DNA of 64,000 bases from CAWIXB01 sp963839955 (lineage in GTDB: Bacteria; Actinomycetota; Actinomycetes; JACCUZ01), in contig CAWIXB010000001.1 in assembly GCA_963839955.1 (NCBI GenBank), forward strand, positions 2,604,001-2,668,000, given 5' to 3'. The position numbers and the translations under genes are program-made. The notes under the pieces were generated by a model. That model was not told where the DNA came from. It worked only from the letters and a program-made list of their open reading frames with translations, and searched no databases. Positions 17,845-26,783 of the stretch are shown piece by piece. Position 1 is the first letter of the stretch, and every line of letters starts with the position of its first letter.

Positions 17845-20400
17845 ATGGACGCGCAGCCGACTGCCCCGCCGCGGGTGCCAGAGAAGCCGAGCATCGACGG
17901 GCTCGAGGCGCGCTGGACCGCGGTTTGGGAGAAGGACGGGATCTACCGCTTCGACCGCACCAAGACGCGCGAGCAGATCTTCTCGATCGACACTCCCCCA
18001 CCGACGGTGAGCGGCTCGCTGCACGTCGGCCACGTGTTCTCCTTCACCCACACCGACCTCATCGCGCGCTACCAGCGGATGCGCGGGCGCGAGGTCTTCT
18101 ACCCGATGGGCTGGGACGACAACGGCCTCCCGACCGAGCGGCGCGTGCAGAACGACTACGGCGTCCGGTGCGACCCGTCGCTGCCCTACGACCCCGATTT
18201 CGTGCCGCCGGCGCAGCCCGACGCGAAGCGGCAGGTGCCGATCTCGCGGCGGAACTTCATCGCGCTCTGCGAGGAGTGGACCGAAGAGATCGAGCAGGCG
18301 TACGAGGAACTGTGGCGCCGGGTGGGGCTCTCGGTCGACTGGACCCAGAAGTACACGACGATCGGGCCGGCCTCGATCGCGGCGTCGCAGCGCGCGTTTC
18401 TCCGCAACCTGGAGCGCGGCGAGGCCTACCAGGCGGAGGCGCCCAGCCTGTGGGACGTGACCTTCCAGACCGCTGTCGCGCAGGCTGAGCTGGAGGCCCG
18501 CGACTACCCCGGCCACTTCCACCGGGTGGCCTTCCATGGGCCTGCCGGCCCGGTCCACGTCGAGACGACCCGGCCCGAGCTCATCCCCGCGTGCGTGGCG
18601 CTGGTCGCGCATCCCGACGACGAGCGATACCGGGGGCTCGTCGGCTCGACGGTGCGCACGCCACTCTTCGATGTCGACGTGCCGGTGCTGGCCCACGGTC
18701 TGGCCGACCCGGAGAAGGGCTCGGGCATCGCGATGATCTGCACGTTCGGTGACCTCACCGACGTGCTGTGGTGGCGCGAGCTGGACCTGCCGACGCGATC
18801 GGTGATCGCCCGCGACGGCCGGCTGCTGCGGGACACCCCGGAATGGCTCGCAGCCGAGCCGGCTTCGTCGGCGTACGAACCGCTCGCGGGCAAGACGACG
18901 TTCTCTGCGCGCGCCGCGATCGTCGACCAGCTGCGCGCATCCGGTGACCTCGACGGCGAGCCGGTGCCGACCCAGCGGATGGCCAACTTCTACGAGAACG
19001 GCGACAAGCCGCTCGAGATCGTGACCAGCCGGCAGTGGTACATCCGCAACGGCGGCCGCGACGAGGAACTCCGCAAGACGTTCATCGAGCGCGGCCGGGA
19101 GATCACCTGGGTCCCCGACTTCATGCGGCACCGGTACGAGAACTGGGTGTCCGGTCTGCAGGGTGACTGGTTGATCAGCAGGCAGCGGTTCTTCGGAGTG
19201 CCCTTCCCCGTCTGGTACCGCCTGGACGACGAAGGACAGCCGCTGCGTGATGCGCCCTTGCTCGCCACCGAGTCCTCGTTGCCCATCGATCCGGCCTCGG
19301 AGCTGCCGGATGGCTTCACCGAGGACCAGCGCGACAAGCCGGGTGGGTTCACCGCCGACCCGGACGTGATGGACACCTGGGCGACCTCATCGCTCTCGCC
19401 ACAGGTCGTCTGCGGCTGGGAACGCGATCCGGACCTGTTCGCGCGCACGTTCCCGATGGACATGCGCCCGCAGGCGCACGAGATCATCCGCACCTGGCTG
19501 TTCGCCACCGTGGTGCGCGCACACTTCGAGCACGGCACGGTGCCGTGGTCGAACGCCGCGATCTCGGGCTTCGTGGTCGATCCCGACCGCAAGAAGATGT
19601 CCAAGTCCAAGGGCAATGCGGTGACGCCGATGGACGTGCTGGAGCGCTACGGTTCCGACGCCGTGCGGTGGCGCGCGGCAGGATCGCGGCCGGGGACGGA
19701 CAGCCCGTTCGACGAAGCGCAGATGAAGATCGGACGCCGGCTCGCGATCAAGATCGTCAACGCGAGCAAGTTCGCGCTCTCGTTCGGGGTCGTCGAGAAC
19801 ACGTCCGCCGTGACCGAGCCGCTCGACCGCGCGTTGCTCGCGACCCTCGCCGGTGTAGTCCGCGAGAGCACCGAGGCGTTGGAGTCGTTCAACTACACCC
19901 GGGCGCTCGAGGTGACCGAGTCGTTCTTCTGGACGTTCTGCGACGACTACCTCGAGCTAGTGAAGGACCGTGCCTACGGCGCTCGCGGCGAGCAGCAGGC
20001 CGCCTCCGCGAAGGCCACCCTCACGACGGCGTTGTCCGTGCAGCTACGGCTGTTCGCCCCCTTTCTGCCCTTCGTGACCGAGGAGGTCTGGTCGTGGTGG
20101 CAGGAGGGCTCGGTGCACCGCGCCTCGTGGCCGTCGGTCGAACCGCTCGAGACGGTGGCCGCCGGCGGCGACGGCGACGTGCTGCGCGACACGGCGGTCG
20201 TGCTGGCTGCGGTGCGCAAGGCCAAGTCCGAAGCCAAGACGTCGATGCGGACCGAGGTGTCCGGGGCGTCGGTGGCCGGACCGGAGCATGCACTGGAGCG
20301 CGTCCGTCAGGCGGCGGAGGACCTCAAGGCCGCCGGGCGCATCGGAGCGCTGGACTACGCAGTTGCCGAGTCACAGCTGATGGCGACCGTCACGCTCTGA
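17845..20400 (+). CDS. valS: Valyl-tRNA synthetase
   Basis: Class I aminoacyl-tRNA synthetase charging tRNA-Val, with editing of misactivated threonine. The 851-residue protein has HVGH (the HIGH motif) at residues 60-63, the editing CP1 insertion in the middle and KKMSKSKGN near 582-590, followed by an anticodon-binding domain. It is shorter than the approximately 950-residue E. coli enzyme and ends without the C-terminal coiled coil. The text PMGWDDNGLPTERRVQNDYG puts it with the archaeal-like bacterial form. It is convergent with clpX, only five bases from that stop codon. Confidence 0.96.
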   Translation: MDAQPTAPPRVPEKPSIDGLEARWTAVWEKDGIYRFDRTKTREQIFSIDTPPPTVSGSLHVGHVFSFTHTDLIARYQRMRGREVFYPMGWDDNGLPTERRVQNDYGVRCDPSLPYDPDFVPPAQPDAKRQVPISRRNFIALCEEWTEEIEQAYEELWRRVGLSVDWTQKYTTIGPASIAASQRAFLRNLERGEAYQAEAPSLWDVTFQTAVAQAELEARDYPGHFHRVAFHGPAGPVHVETTRPELIPACVALVAHPDDERYRGLVGSTVRTPLFDVDVPVLAHGLADPEKGSGIAMICTFGDLTDVLWWRELDLPTRSVIARDGRLLRDTPEWLAAEPASSAYEPLAGKTTFSARAAIVDQLRASGDLDGEPVPTQRMANFYENGDKPLEIVTSRQWYIRNGGRDEELRKTFIERGREITWVPDFMRHRYENWVSGLQGDWLISRQRFFGVPFPVWYRLDDEGQPLRDAPLLATESSLPIDPASELPDGFTEDQRDKPGGFTADPDVMDTWATSSLSPQVVCGWERDPDLFARTFPMDMRPQAHEIIRTWLFATVVRAHFEHGTVPWSNAAISGFVVDPDRKKMSKSKGNAVTPMDVLERYGSDAVRWRAAGSRPGTDSPFDEAQMKIGRRLAIKIVNASKFALSFGVVENTSAVTEPLDRALLATLAGVVRESTEALESFNYTRALEVTESFFWTFCDDYLELVKDRAYGARGEQQAASAKATLTTALSVQLRLFAPFLPFVTEEVWSWWQEGSVHRASWPSVEPLETVAAGGDGDVLRDTAVVLAAVRKAKSEAKTSMRTEVSGASVAGPEHALERVRQAAEDLKAAGRIGALDYAVAESQLMATVTL

Positions 20401-20405
20401 AGCGG

Positions 20406-21686
<1,281 letters not shown>

Positions 21687-21808
21687 GCGGGGGCCTCTCC
21701 CTCTCCCTGCCCGGCCGGATCGCCGGATCGTGTGTGCGTCGACGTTACCCCGTGGATGCCTCCGACCACCTCAATTACGTCAGACGGCGTGTGCCGGAGC
21801 GGGGCGCA

Positions 21809-22423
21809 CTAACCCGCGCGGGTGGTGAGCACCCGGTCGACCAAACCGTACTCCACGGCCTCCTCGGCAGTCAGGATCTTGTCGCGCTCGATGTCCTTCT
21901 GGACCTGTTCGGACGTGCGGTTGGAATGCTTGGCGATCAGGTCCTCGAGCAGTTTGCGCATCCGCAGGATCTCGCGGGCCTGGATCTCGACGTCGCTGGC
22001 CTGGCCGCCGCCCTCGGTGTAGGGCTGGTGGATCAGGATGCGGGAGTTGGCCAGGGCCATCCGCTTGCCCGGGGTGCCCGCCGCGAGGATCACGGCGGCG
22101 GCCGAGGCAGCCTGCCCGAGGCAGGTCGTCTGGATGTCCGGCCGGACGAACGCCATGGTGTCGTAGATCGCGGTGAGCGCGGTGAACGAGCCACCCGGCG
22201 AGTTCACGTAGATGCTGATGTCACGGTCGGGGTCCATCGACTCGAGGGTCAGCAGCTGGGCCATCACGTCGTTGGCGACGGTGTCGTCGATGGCCTGCCC
22301 GAGGAAGATGATCCGCTCCTCGAACAGCTTGGTGTAGGGGTCGAGGCGCTTGAAGCCGTACGACGTGCGCTCCTCGATCTGGGGCAGCACGTAGCGGGAG
22401 CTGGGCAGCTGCAGGTCGCTCAT
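21809..22423 (-). CDS. clpP2: ClpP2, ATP-dependent Clp protease proteolytic subunit
   Basis: Serine peptidase subunit that forms the hetero-tetradecamer with ClpP1 in actinobacteria. The 204-residue protein has the catalytic Ser in LGQAASAAA (Ser107) and His in RILIHQP (His132), plus the SPGGS oxyanion region near 75-79. ATG 22423 is the start (MSDLQLPSSRYVLP), with GAGGAG upstream; the open frame before it belongs to clpP1 read in another frame. It follows clpP1 by 41 bases. Confidence 0.96.
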   Translation of the reverse strand: MSDLQLPSSRYVLPQIEERTSYGFKRLDPYTKLFEERIIFLGQAIDDTVANDVMAQLLTLESMDPDRDISIYVNSPGGSFTALTAIYDTMAFVRPDIQTTCLGQAASAAAVILAAGTPGKRMALANSRILIHQPYTEGGGQASDVEIQAREILRMRKLLEDLIAKHSNRTSEQVQKDIERDKILTAEEAVEYGLVDRVLTTRAG

Positions 22424-22464
22424 CGGGGCTTTGTCTCCTCGCGGGGCGCCGGGGGTCGGGGGGG

Positions 22465-23103
22465 TCACGCCGTGCCGCCGGATCCGGCGACCTGGCCAGC
22501 GCTGGTGACCACCTGGTCGACCATGCCGTAGTCCTTGGCCTCGTCGGCGGTGAACCAGCGGTCGCGGTCGGAGTCGCGGTCGATGACCTCCAGGGTCTGA
22601 CCGGTGTGCTGGGCGATGAGCTCGGCCATCTTGGCCTTGGTGTAGAGCATCTGCTCTGCCTGGATCTTGATGTCGGACGCCGTGCCGCCCAGGCCGCCCG
22701 AGGGCTGGTGCATCATCACGCGGGCGTGCGGCAGGGAGTAGCGCTTGCCCGCGGCGCCGGCGCACAGCAGGAACTGGCCCATCGAGGCCGCCATCCCCAT
22801 CGCGACCGTCGCCACGTCGTTCTGCACGAACTGCATGGTGTCGTAGATCGCCATGCCGGCCGACACGGAGCCGCCGGGTGAGTTGATGTAGAGCCAGATG
22901 TCCTTGTTGGGGTCGTCTGCCGCCAGCAGCAGCAGCTGTGCACAGATCGCGTTGGCGTTGGCGTCCTCGACGACGGAGCCGAGGAAGATGATGCGCTCAC
23001 GCAGCAGGCGGTTGTAGACCTGCTCGTCCAGGCCCATGCCTGCACCCGGCTGGGGCGAACGGCCGTCCGGCGTCTCCAGGCGGGGAGTGATCAGGTCGCT
23101 CAC
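22465..23103 (-). CDS. clpP1: ClpP1, ATP-dependent Clp protease proteolytic subunit
   Basis: First proteolytic subunit of the ClpP1P2 complex. The 212-residue product has Ser107 in MGMAASMGQ, His132 in VMMHQP, and NSPGGSVSAG near 74-83. The start is GTG 23103 with AAGGTGA upstream; a later ATG (MGLDEQVYN, residue 23) would remove an N-terminal extension that may be a propeptide. A ClgR-like box and a TAnnnT element lie in the 145 bases upstream, so this is probably the promoter of clpP1-clpP2. Confidence 0.96.
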   Translation of the reverse strand: MSDLITPRLETPDGRSPQPGAGMGLDEQVYNRLLRERIIFLGSVVEDANANAICAQLLLLAADDPNKDIWLYINSPGGSVSAGMAIYDTMQFVQNDVATVAMGMAASMGQFLLCAGAAGKRYSLPHARVMMHQPSGGLGGTASDIKIQAEQMLYTKAKMAELIAQHTGQTLEVIDRDSDRDRWFTADEAKDYGMVDQVVTSAGQVAGSGGTA

Positions 23104-23156
23104 TGCTGGTCACCTTGTCTCGCGTCGGGTCGGATCGGGATCGATCACTGTCGTCG

Positions 23157-23162
23157 ACACTA
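23157..23162 (-). promoter_or_regulatory. Candidate -10 element of the clpP1-clpP2 promoter
   Basis: TAGTGT on the minus strand fits TAnnnT. It lies about 54 bases before the clpP1 GTG and 38 bases downstream of the ClgR-like box. There is no convincing -35, as expected for an activator-dependent promoter. Confidence 0.3.
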
Positions 23163-23200
23163 ACGCGGTGCACCGAGGTGAGACTCCCCGCGTAGGCACT

Positions 23201-23214
23201 GTTCGCTGACGGCG
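23201..23214. promoter_or_regulatory. ClgR-like operator upstream of clpP1
   Basis: GTTCGC, five bases, GCG is the box described for ClgR, the activator of clp genes in Streptomyces and relatives. Here GTTCGCTGACGGCG matches it exactly, about 100 bases before clpP1 and 35 bases past the tig stop. The box and its position suggest ClgR activation; this is inferred from the motif only. Confidence 0.55.
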
Positions 23215-23248
23215 CACGGGCCGCAGGTCGGGCCCGGACCGGCGACCG

Positions 23249-24718
23249 TCAGTTCTGCTGCGACCCCGGCGAGGTCCCTGCAGCGACGTCGTCCTCGGTC
23301 TCGCTGACCGCTTCGTCCCCGGTCGTGGTCTCGTCGGACGCCTCGGCCTCGGCAGCCTCGTCGGCTTCACTGATCACCCGGGCCGCCTCGTCGGCGACCT
23401 CGTCCTCGCGCAGCGATTCGAGGTCGACCGGCCGTCCCGACTCGTCGACGACCGTGGCCCGCTCGAGGACCAGCGCGAGCGCCTTCCCCCGCACGACCTC
23501 ACTGACGAGCACCGGCACCTGGCCGGCCTGCACGACCTGCTGGGCGAACTGGTCGGGGCCCATGCCATACCGCGACGCGGTCCGGATGATGTGCTCGGTC
23601 AACTCCTGCTCGTTGACCGAGAGAGCCTCCTTCGCCACGATCTTGTCGAGCACGAACTGCGCGGTCAGCGCCTCGCGCGTACGCGTGTCGATGTCCTTGT
23701 CGAAGTCCTCCTCGCTCTGCCCCTCGGCGGCAAGGAAGTCCTCCTTCGACATGCCGGCTGACTCGAGCTGATGAGCGAGCGCGTGGCTGCGTCCCTCGAT
23801 CTCGGACTGGACCACACCCTCGGGCAGCGGGATGTCAACCTTCGCGAGCAGCGCCTCGAGGGCGCGGTCGCGGGCCTGCACGCCCTGCTGGACCTTCTTC
23901 ATCCGGTCGAGGCGGGTCCGCAGGTCGTCGCGCAACTCGTCGAGGGTGTCGAACTCGCTCGCGGTCTGGGCGAAGTCGTCGTCGAGCTCGGGCAGCTCGC
24001 GCTCCTTCACGGAGGCGACGGTCACGGTGACCGTGGCCTCCTGCCCGCCGTGGTCTCCCCCCACCAGCGTGGTCGGGAAGTCCTGCGACTCGCCTGCCGA
24101 CAAGCCGGTGATGGCCTCGTCGAGGCCCTCGAGCAGAGTGGTCTGCCCGACCTGGTAGCTCATGCCCTTGGTGCTGAGGTCGTCGACCGCCTCGCCGCCG
24201 ACCGTGGCGGACAGGTCGATCGATACGAAGTCGCCGTCGGCCGCGGCGCGCTCGACCCCGCGCAGTGTGGCGAACCGCTCGCGCAGGCTCTCGAGCTGCT
24301 GGTCGAGCTCGGAGGTCTGGACCTCGGCGTCCTCGACGGTGACGTCGAGGCCCTCGTAGTCGGGGAGATCGAACTCCGGCTGGACGTCGACCTCCGCCGT
24401 GAACGTGAGCAGCGTGCCGTCCTCGAGGGAGGTCACCTCGACCTCGGGCTGGCCGAGCGGCTTGAGTGTCTGCTCCTCGACCGCCTGGCCGTAGAAGCGC
24501 GGCAGGGCCTCGTTCACCGCCTCTTCGAGCACCACCTCGCGGCCGAAGCGCTGGTCGATGATCCGCGGCGGCACCTTGCCCTTGCGGAAGCCTGGGATGG
24601 CGACCTGGCCGCCGATCTTCTTGTACGCCGCGTCAAGGCTCGCGCTCAGCTCGTCGAACGGCACCTCGACCGTCAGCTTGACCCGGGTCGGGTTCAGGTT
24701 CTCGACGTCGGTCTTCAC
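23249..24718 (-). CDS. tig: Trigger factor, ribosome-bound chaperone
   Basis: Peptidyl-prolyl isomerase and chaperone at the ribosome exit tunnel. The 489-residue protein begins VKTDVENLNPTRVKLTVEV and contains the ribosome-docking signature GFRKGKVP near residue 45, a FKBP-type PPIase domain about 160-245, and a helical C-terminal domain. It ends in a long acidic tail (Glu/Asp/Ala/Thr) from about 430. I start at GTG 24718, which has AGGAG upstream; the in-frame ATG at 24742 has no ribosome site and adds eight residues not seen in the family. It is first in the tig-clpP1-clpP2-clpX order. Confidence 0.96.
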   Translation of the reverse strand: MKTDVENLNPTRVKLTVEVPFDELSASLDAAYKKIGGQVAIPGFRKGKVPPRIIDQRFGREVVLEEAVNEALPRFYGQAVEEQTLKPLGQPEVEVTSLEDGTLLTFTAEVDVQPEFDLPDYEGLDVTVEDAEVQTSELDQQLESLRERFATLRGVERAAADGDFVSIDLSATVGGEAVDDLSTKGMSYQVGQTTLLEGLDEAITGLSAGESQDFPTTLVGGDHGGQEATVTVTVASVKERELPELDDDFAQTASEFDTLDELRDDLRTRLDRMKKVQQGVQARDRALEALLAKVDIPLPEGVVQSEIEGRSHALAHQLESAGMSKEDFLAAEGQSEEDFDKDIDTRTREALTAQFVLDKIVAKEALSVNEQELTEHIIRTASRYGMGPDQFAQQVVQAGQVPVLVSEVVRGKALALVLERATVVDESGRPVDLESLREDEVADEAARVISEADEAAEAEASDETTTGDEAVSETEDDVAAGTSPGSQQN

Positions 24719-24814
24719 GATCGGGAGGGCTCCTGTCGGCATGGCGTCGGGCGTGTCCGGGGCATCATGGCTCGGCTGGTCCGGGCTGATCTCGGCTACC
24801 GGCTGAGGTGGTCG

Positions 24815-24887
24815 TCGGGGCGGGGAGACTCGAACTCCCGATCTCCAGCACCCAAAGCTGGCGCGCTAGCCACTACGCTACGCCCCG
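24815..24887 (-). tRNA. tRNA-Pro (anticodon TGG)
   Basis: A complete cloverleaf: acceptor CGGGGCG/CGCCCCG, anticodon stem CCAGC/GCTGG with loop TTTGGGT, and T arm GGGAG-TTCGAGT-CTCCC. The anticodon is TGG. The 3' CCA is not encoded. The length is 73 bases, with a small D loop. Confidence 0.95.
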
Positions 24888-24917
24888 CAGTGCTCATGGC
24901 ATTCTAGGGGCCCGCAT

Positions 24918-24991
24918 GCGGGTGTAGCTCAATGGCAGAGCCCCAGCCTTCCAAGCTGGCCATGCCGGTTCGATCCCGGTCACCCGCTCCA
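24918..24991 (+). tRNA. tRNA-Gly (anticodon TCC)
   Basis: Acceptor GCGGGTG/CACCCGC, anticodon stem CCAGC/GCTGG with loop CTTCCAA, T arm CCGG-TTCGATC-CCGG. The anticodon is TCC and the CCA end is encoded (24989-24991). It diverges from tRNA-Pro, 30 bases away. Confidence 0.95.
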
Positions 24992-24996
24992 CCACC

Positions 24997-25860
24997 TCAG
25001 TCGCGCAGGACCGGCCAGGCGGCGCGGTCCGCCATCGTCATCGTCGGCGGGGGGGGGGAGGACTGCCTCTCCTGCTCGGCCAGCAGCTGCTCCGTCGGCA
25101 GGACGCCGGTGACGACGGCGTGTGCCACGTCCGTGAGTCGCCGGTTGTGGTGGCGGGCGAAGTCGCGCAGTCGGGCGAAGGCCTCGTCCATGTCGAGGCC
25201 GCCCCGCTCGGCCAGCACGCCCTTGGCCTGCTCCAGGACCACCCGGCTGTTCAGCGCGGTCTGCAGCTGTGCCGTCAGCGCACCCGTGCTTGCCGCGGCG
25301 CGATGCTGGAGGATCGCGATGGTCGCGACGTGCGCCAGCGCTTGCGCGAGGGCAAGGTCGTCCTCGTCGAGTGCGCCGGCGTGGGCGCCGAAGAGCCCGA
25401 GGGCACCGAGCACCTCGTCACGCAAGCGCAGGGGCAGGGCGTGGGCGGACTCGAAACCCCCCGCGTGCGCAGCTGCCGTGAACTGCGGCCACCGCTCGGT
25501 CTCGGCGGCAAGGTCGGGGACGCTGACCGGCTGCCCGCCGGCGTAGCAGTCGAGACACGGTCCTTCGTCCCGCTGCAGCTGGAACAGCTCCAGGCTGCGG
25601 CTGCTCTCCGAGGTGGCTGCCACGACGTGCATCACTCCCTGCGCGTCAGCGAGGACGACGCCGGCCGCGGCCACGTCGAGCACCCGGGCGCAGTCCACCG
25701 CGAGGCGGGTGAGGAGGTCGACGACGTCAAAGTCCTCGACGAGCGAGTCGGCCAAAGCCATGAAGGACCGGGTGACGTCGCGCTCCCTGCCAGTGGCGTC
25801 GCTGCCAGTGGCGTCGCTGCCAGTGGTCTCGCTGCCAGTGGTCTCGCCGGGCGTCGTCAT
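24997..25860 (-). CDS. GAF and ANTAR domain regulator (first of a pair)
   Basis: A likely RNA-binding antitermination regulator. The 287-residue protein has a GAF sensor domain (about 35-185, with GPCLDCY and the PLRLRDEVLGALGLF core) and a C-terminal ANTAR domain (about 200-260) with LNSRVVLEQAKGVLAERGGLDMDEAFARLR. ANTAR domains bind tandem RNA hairpins to prevent termination. The first 25 residues are a Thr/Gly/Ser/Asp stretch encoded by four 15-base repeats. A Ser/Pro-rich tail ends it. ATG 25860 has AAGGGGG upstream and overlaps the stop of the other GAF-ANTAR gene (ATGA), so both are made from one transcript. Confidence 0.9.
   Translation of the reverse strand: MTTPGETTGSETTGSDATGSDATGRERDVTRSFMALADSLVEDFDVVDLLTRLAVDCARVLDVAAAGVVLADAQGVMHVVAATSESSRSLELFQLQRDEGPCLDCYAGGQPVSVPDLAAETERWPQFTAAAHAGGFESAHALPLRLRDEVLGALGLFGAHAGALDEDDLALAQALAHVATIAILQHRAAASTGALTAQLQTALNSRVVLEQAKGVLAERGGLDMDEAFARLRDFARHHNRRLTDVAHAVVTGVLPTEQLLAEQERQSSPPPPTMTMADRAAWPVLRD
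25787..25846. repeat. Four 15-base tandem repeats in the GAF-ANTAR gene
   Basis: Units of CTGCCAGTGGCGTCG (two copies) and CTGCCAGTGGTCTCG (two copies) run in tandem. In frame they encode repeats of five residues such as DATGS and ETTGS in the N-terminal linker. The repeat number could vary between strains. Confidence 0.85.
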
Positions 25861-26615
25861 TGCGACCGCCCCCTTTCTGGAGCTACCGGTCCGTCCCAGC
25901 CTGCGTCGTCGTCCAGGCGGAGCCGACGCTCCACCACTTGCCAGGCGACCTCGTTCAACGGCAAGCCGACAGAGAAAGCGTAAGCCCGTAGACGAACCAG
26001 TGCCTCGGCCGACGTCACGCCCAACTGAGCCAAGATCATACCCGTGGCCTGGGATACTTCGACCCGGCTGAGCACAGCCAACTCCTGCCACCCGTCCGCG
26101 TCGGTGCCGACACCGGCCGGCTGCGGGGACAGCACATCCAGCAAGGGCAGGGCAGCCAGGTGAGCTGCCAGCTGACCGCTCCCGAAAGCCTCCGGGCCCA
26201 GGGGGCCGGCTGCATCGCGGAAAAGACTCAGCGCACCGATCTGCCAGTTGGCGACGGCCACGGGCAGCGCGAAGACCGACCGCGTCCCTGACTCCAGCAC
26301 GGCGCTGGTGAACGCCGGCCACCGGTCTTCCCAACGGGCATTGAGATCGGGCACGAGAACTGGCGCGGCGTCACGGGCCGCGTCCAGGCCCGGGCCCTCA
26401 CCGAGGGTGAACTGCAACTCGTTGAGCTCCCGGCTCCTCGCTGCGTCGGAACCGAAGGTGCCGTGCATGTCTCCCTCGTGCACGAGGGAGACCGCCGCGC
26501 CGTCGACATCGAGGAGATCCACGCAGGCACGGCAGAGCCGGTCCGCCGCGGCCAGGCCGCGATCGCCCCCGGCGATCGCGGCGTTGAGGCCGGCTCGCAC
26601 CTCCCCAGTGGACAC
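25857..26615 (-). CDS. GAF and ANTAR domain regulator (second of a pair)
   Basis: A 252-residue protein with a GAF domain (about 15-160, including TLGEGPGLDAARDAAPVLVPDL) and a C-terminal ANTAR domain (about 180-240, LSRVEVSQATGMILAQLGV and LRAYAFSVGLPLNEVA). It is first in a two-gene operon with the GAF-ANTAR gene at 24997; the overlap is four bases (ATGA). The start is GTG 26615. A GAF-GGDEF-EAL gene diverges from it with 168 bases between, which suggests shared control and a common signal sensed by three GAF domains. Confidence 0.88.
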   Translation of the reverse strand: MSTGEVRAGLNAAIAGGDRGLAAADRLCRACVDLLDVDGAAVSLVHEGDMHGTFGSDAARSRELNELQFTLGEGPGLDAARDAAPVLVPDLNARWEDRWPAFTSAVLESGTRSVFALPVAVANWQIGALSLFRDAAGPLGPEAFGSGQLAAHLAALPLLDVLSPQPAGVGTDADGWQELAVLSRVEVSQATGMILAQLGVTSAEALVRLRAYAFSVGLPLNEVAWQVVERRLRLDDDAGWDGPVAPERGRSQ

Positions 26616-26703
26616 GGGAGCCCTGCCTCCCCATCGAGTTCACGACGAGGGCCAGTTTTCCGCGTCCGAGCCCAGAGCGCGACCTCGGAAGGTGACGATA
26701 CTG

Positions 26704-26716
26704 GTACTCTAAGTAC
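26704..26716. promoter_or_regulatory. Short inverted repeat in the divergent GAF promoter region
   Basis: GTACT, three bases, AGTAC lies midway between the GAF-ANTAR operon and the GAF-GGDEF-EAL gene, in the only AT-richer patch of the gap. It could be an operator or part of a promoter; nothing more can be said. Confidence 0.25.
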
Positions 26717-26783
26717 ACGCACTGGGGGGTGCGTCCCGCCTAGACCCCGCGGGTCCCTTTCGCACGCCAGTAGGGACGAAGCC

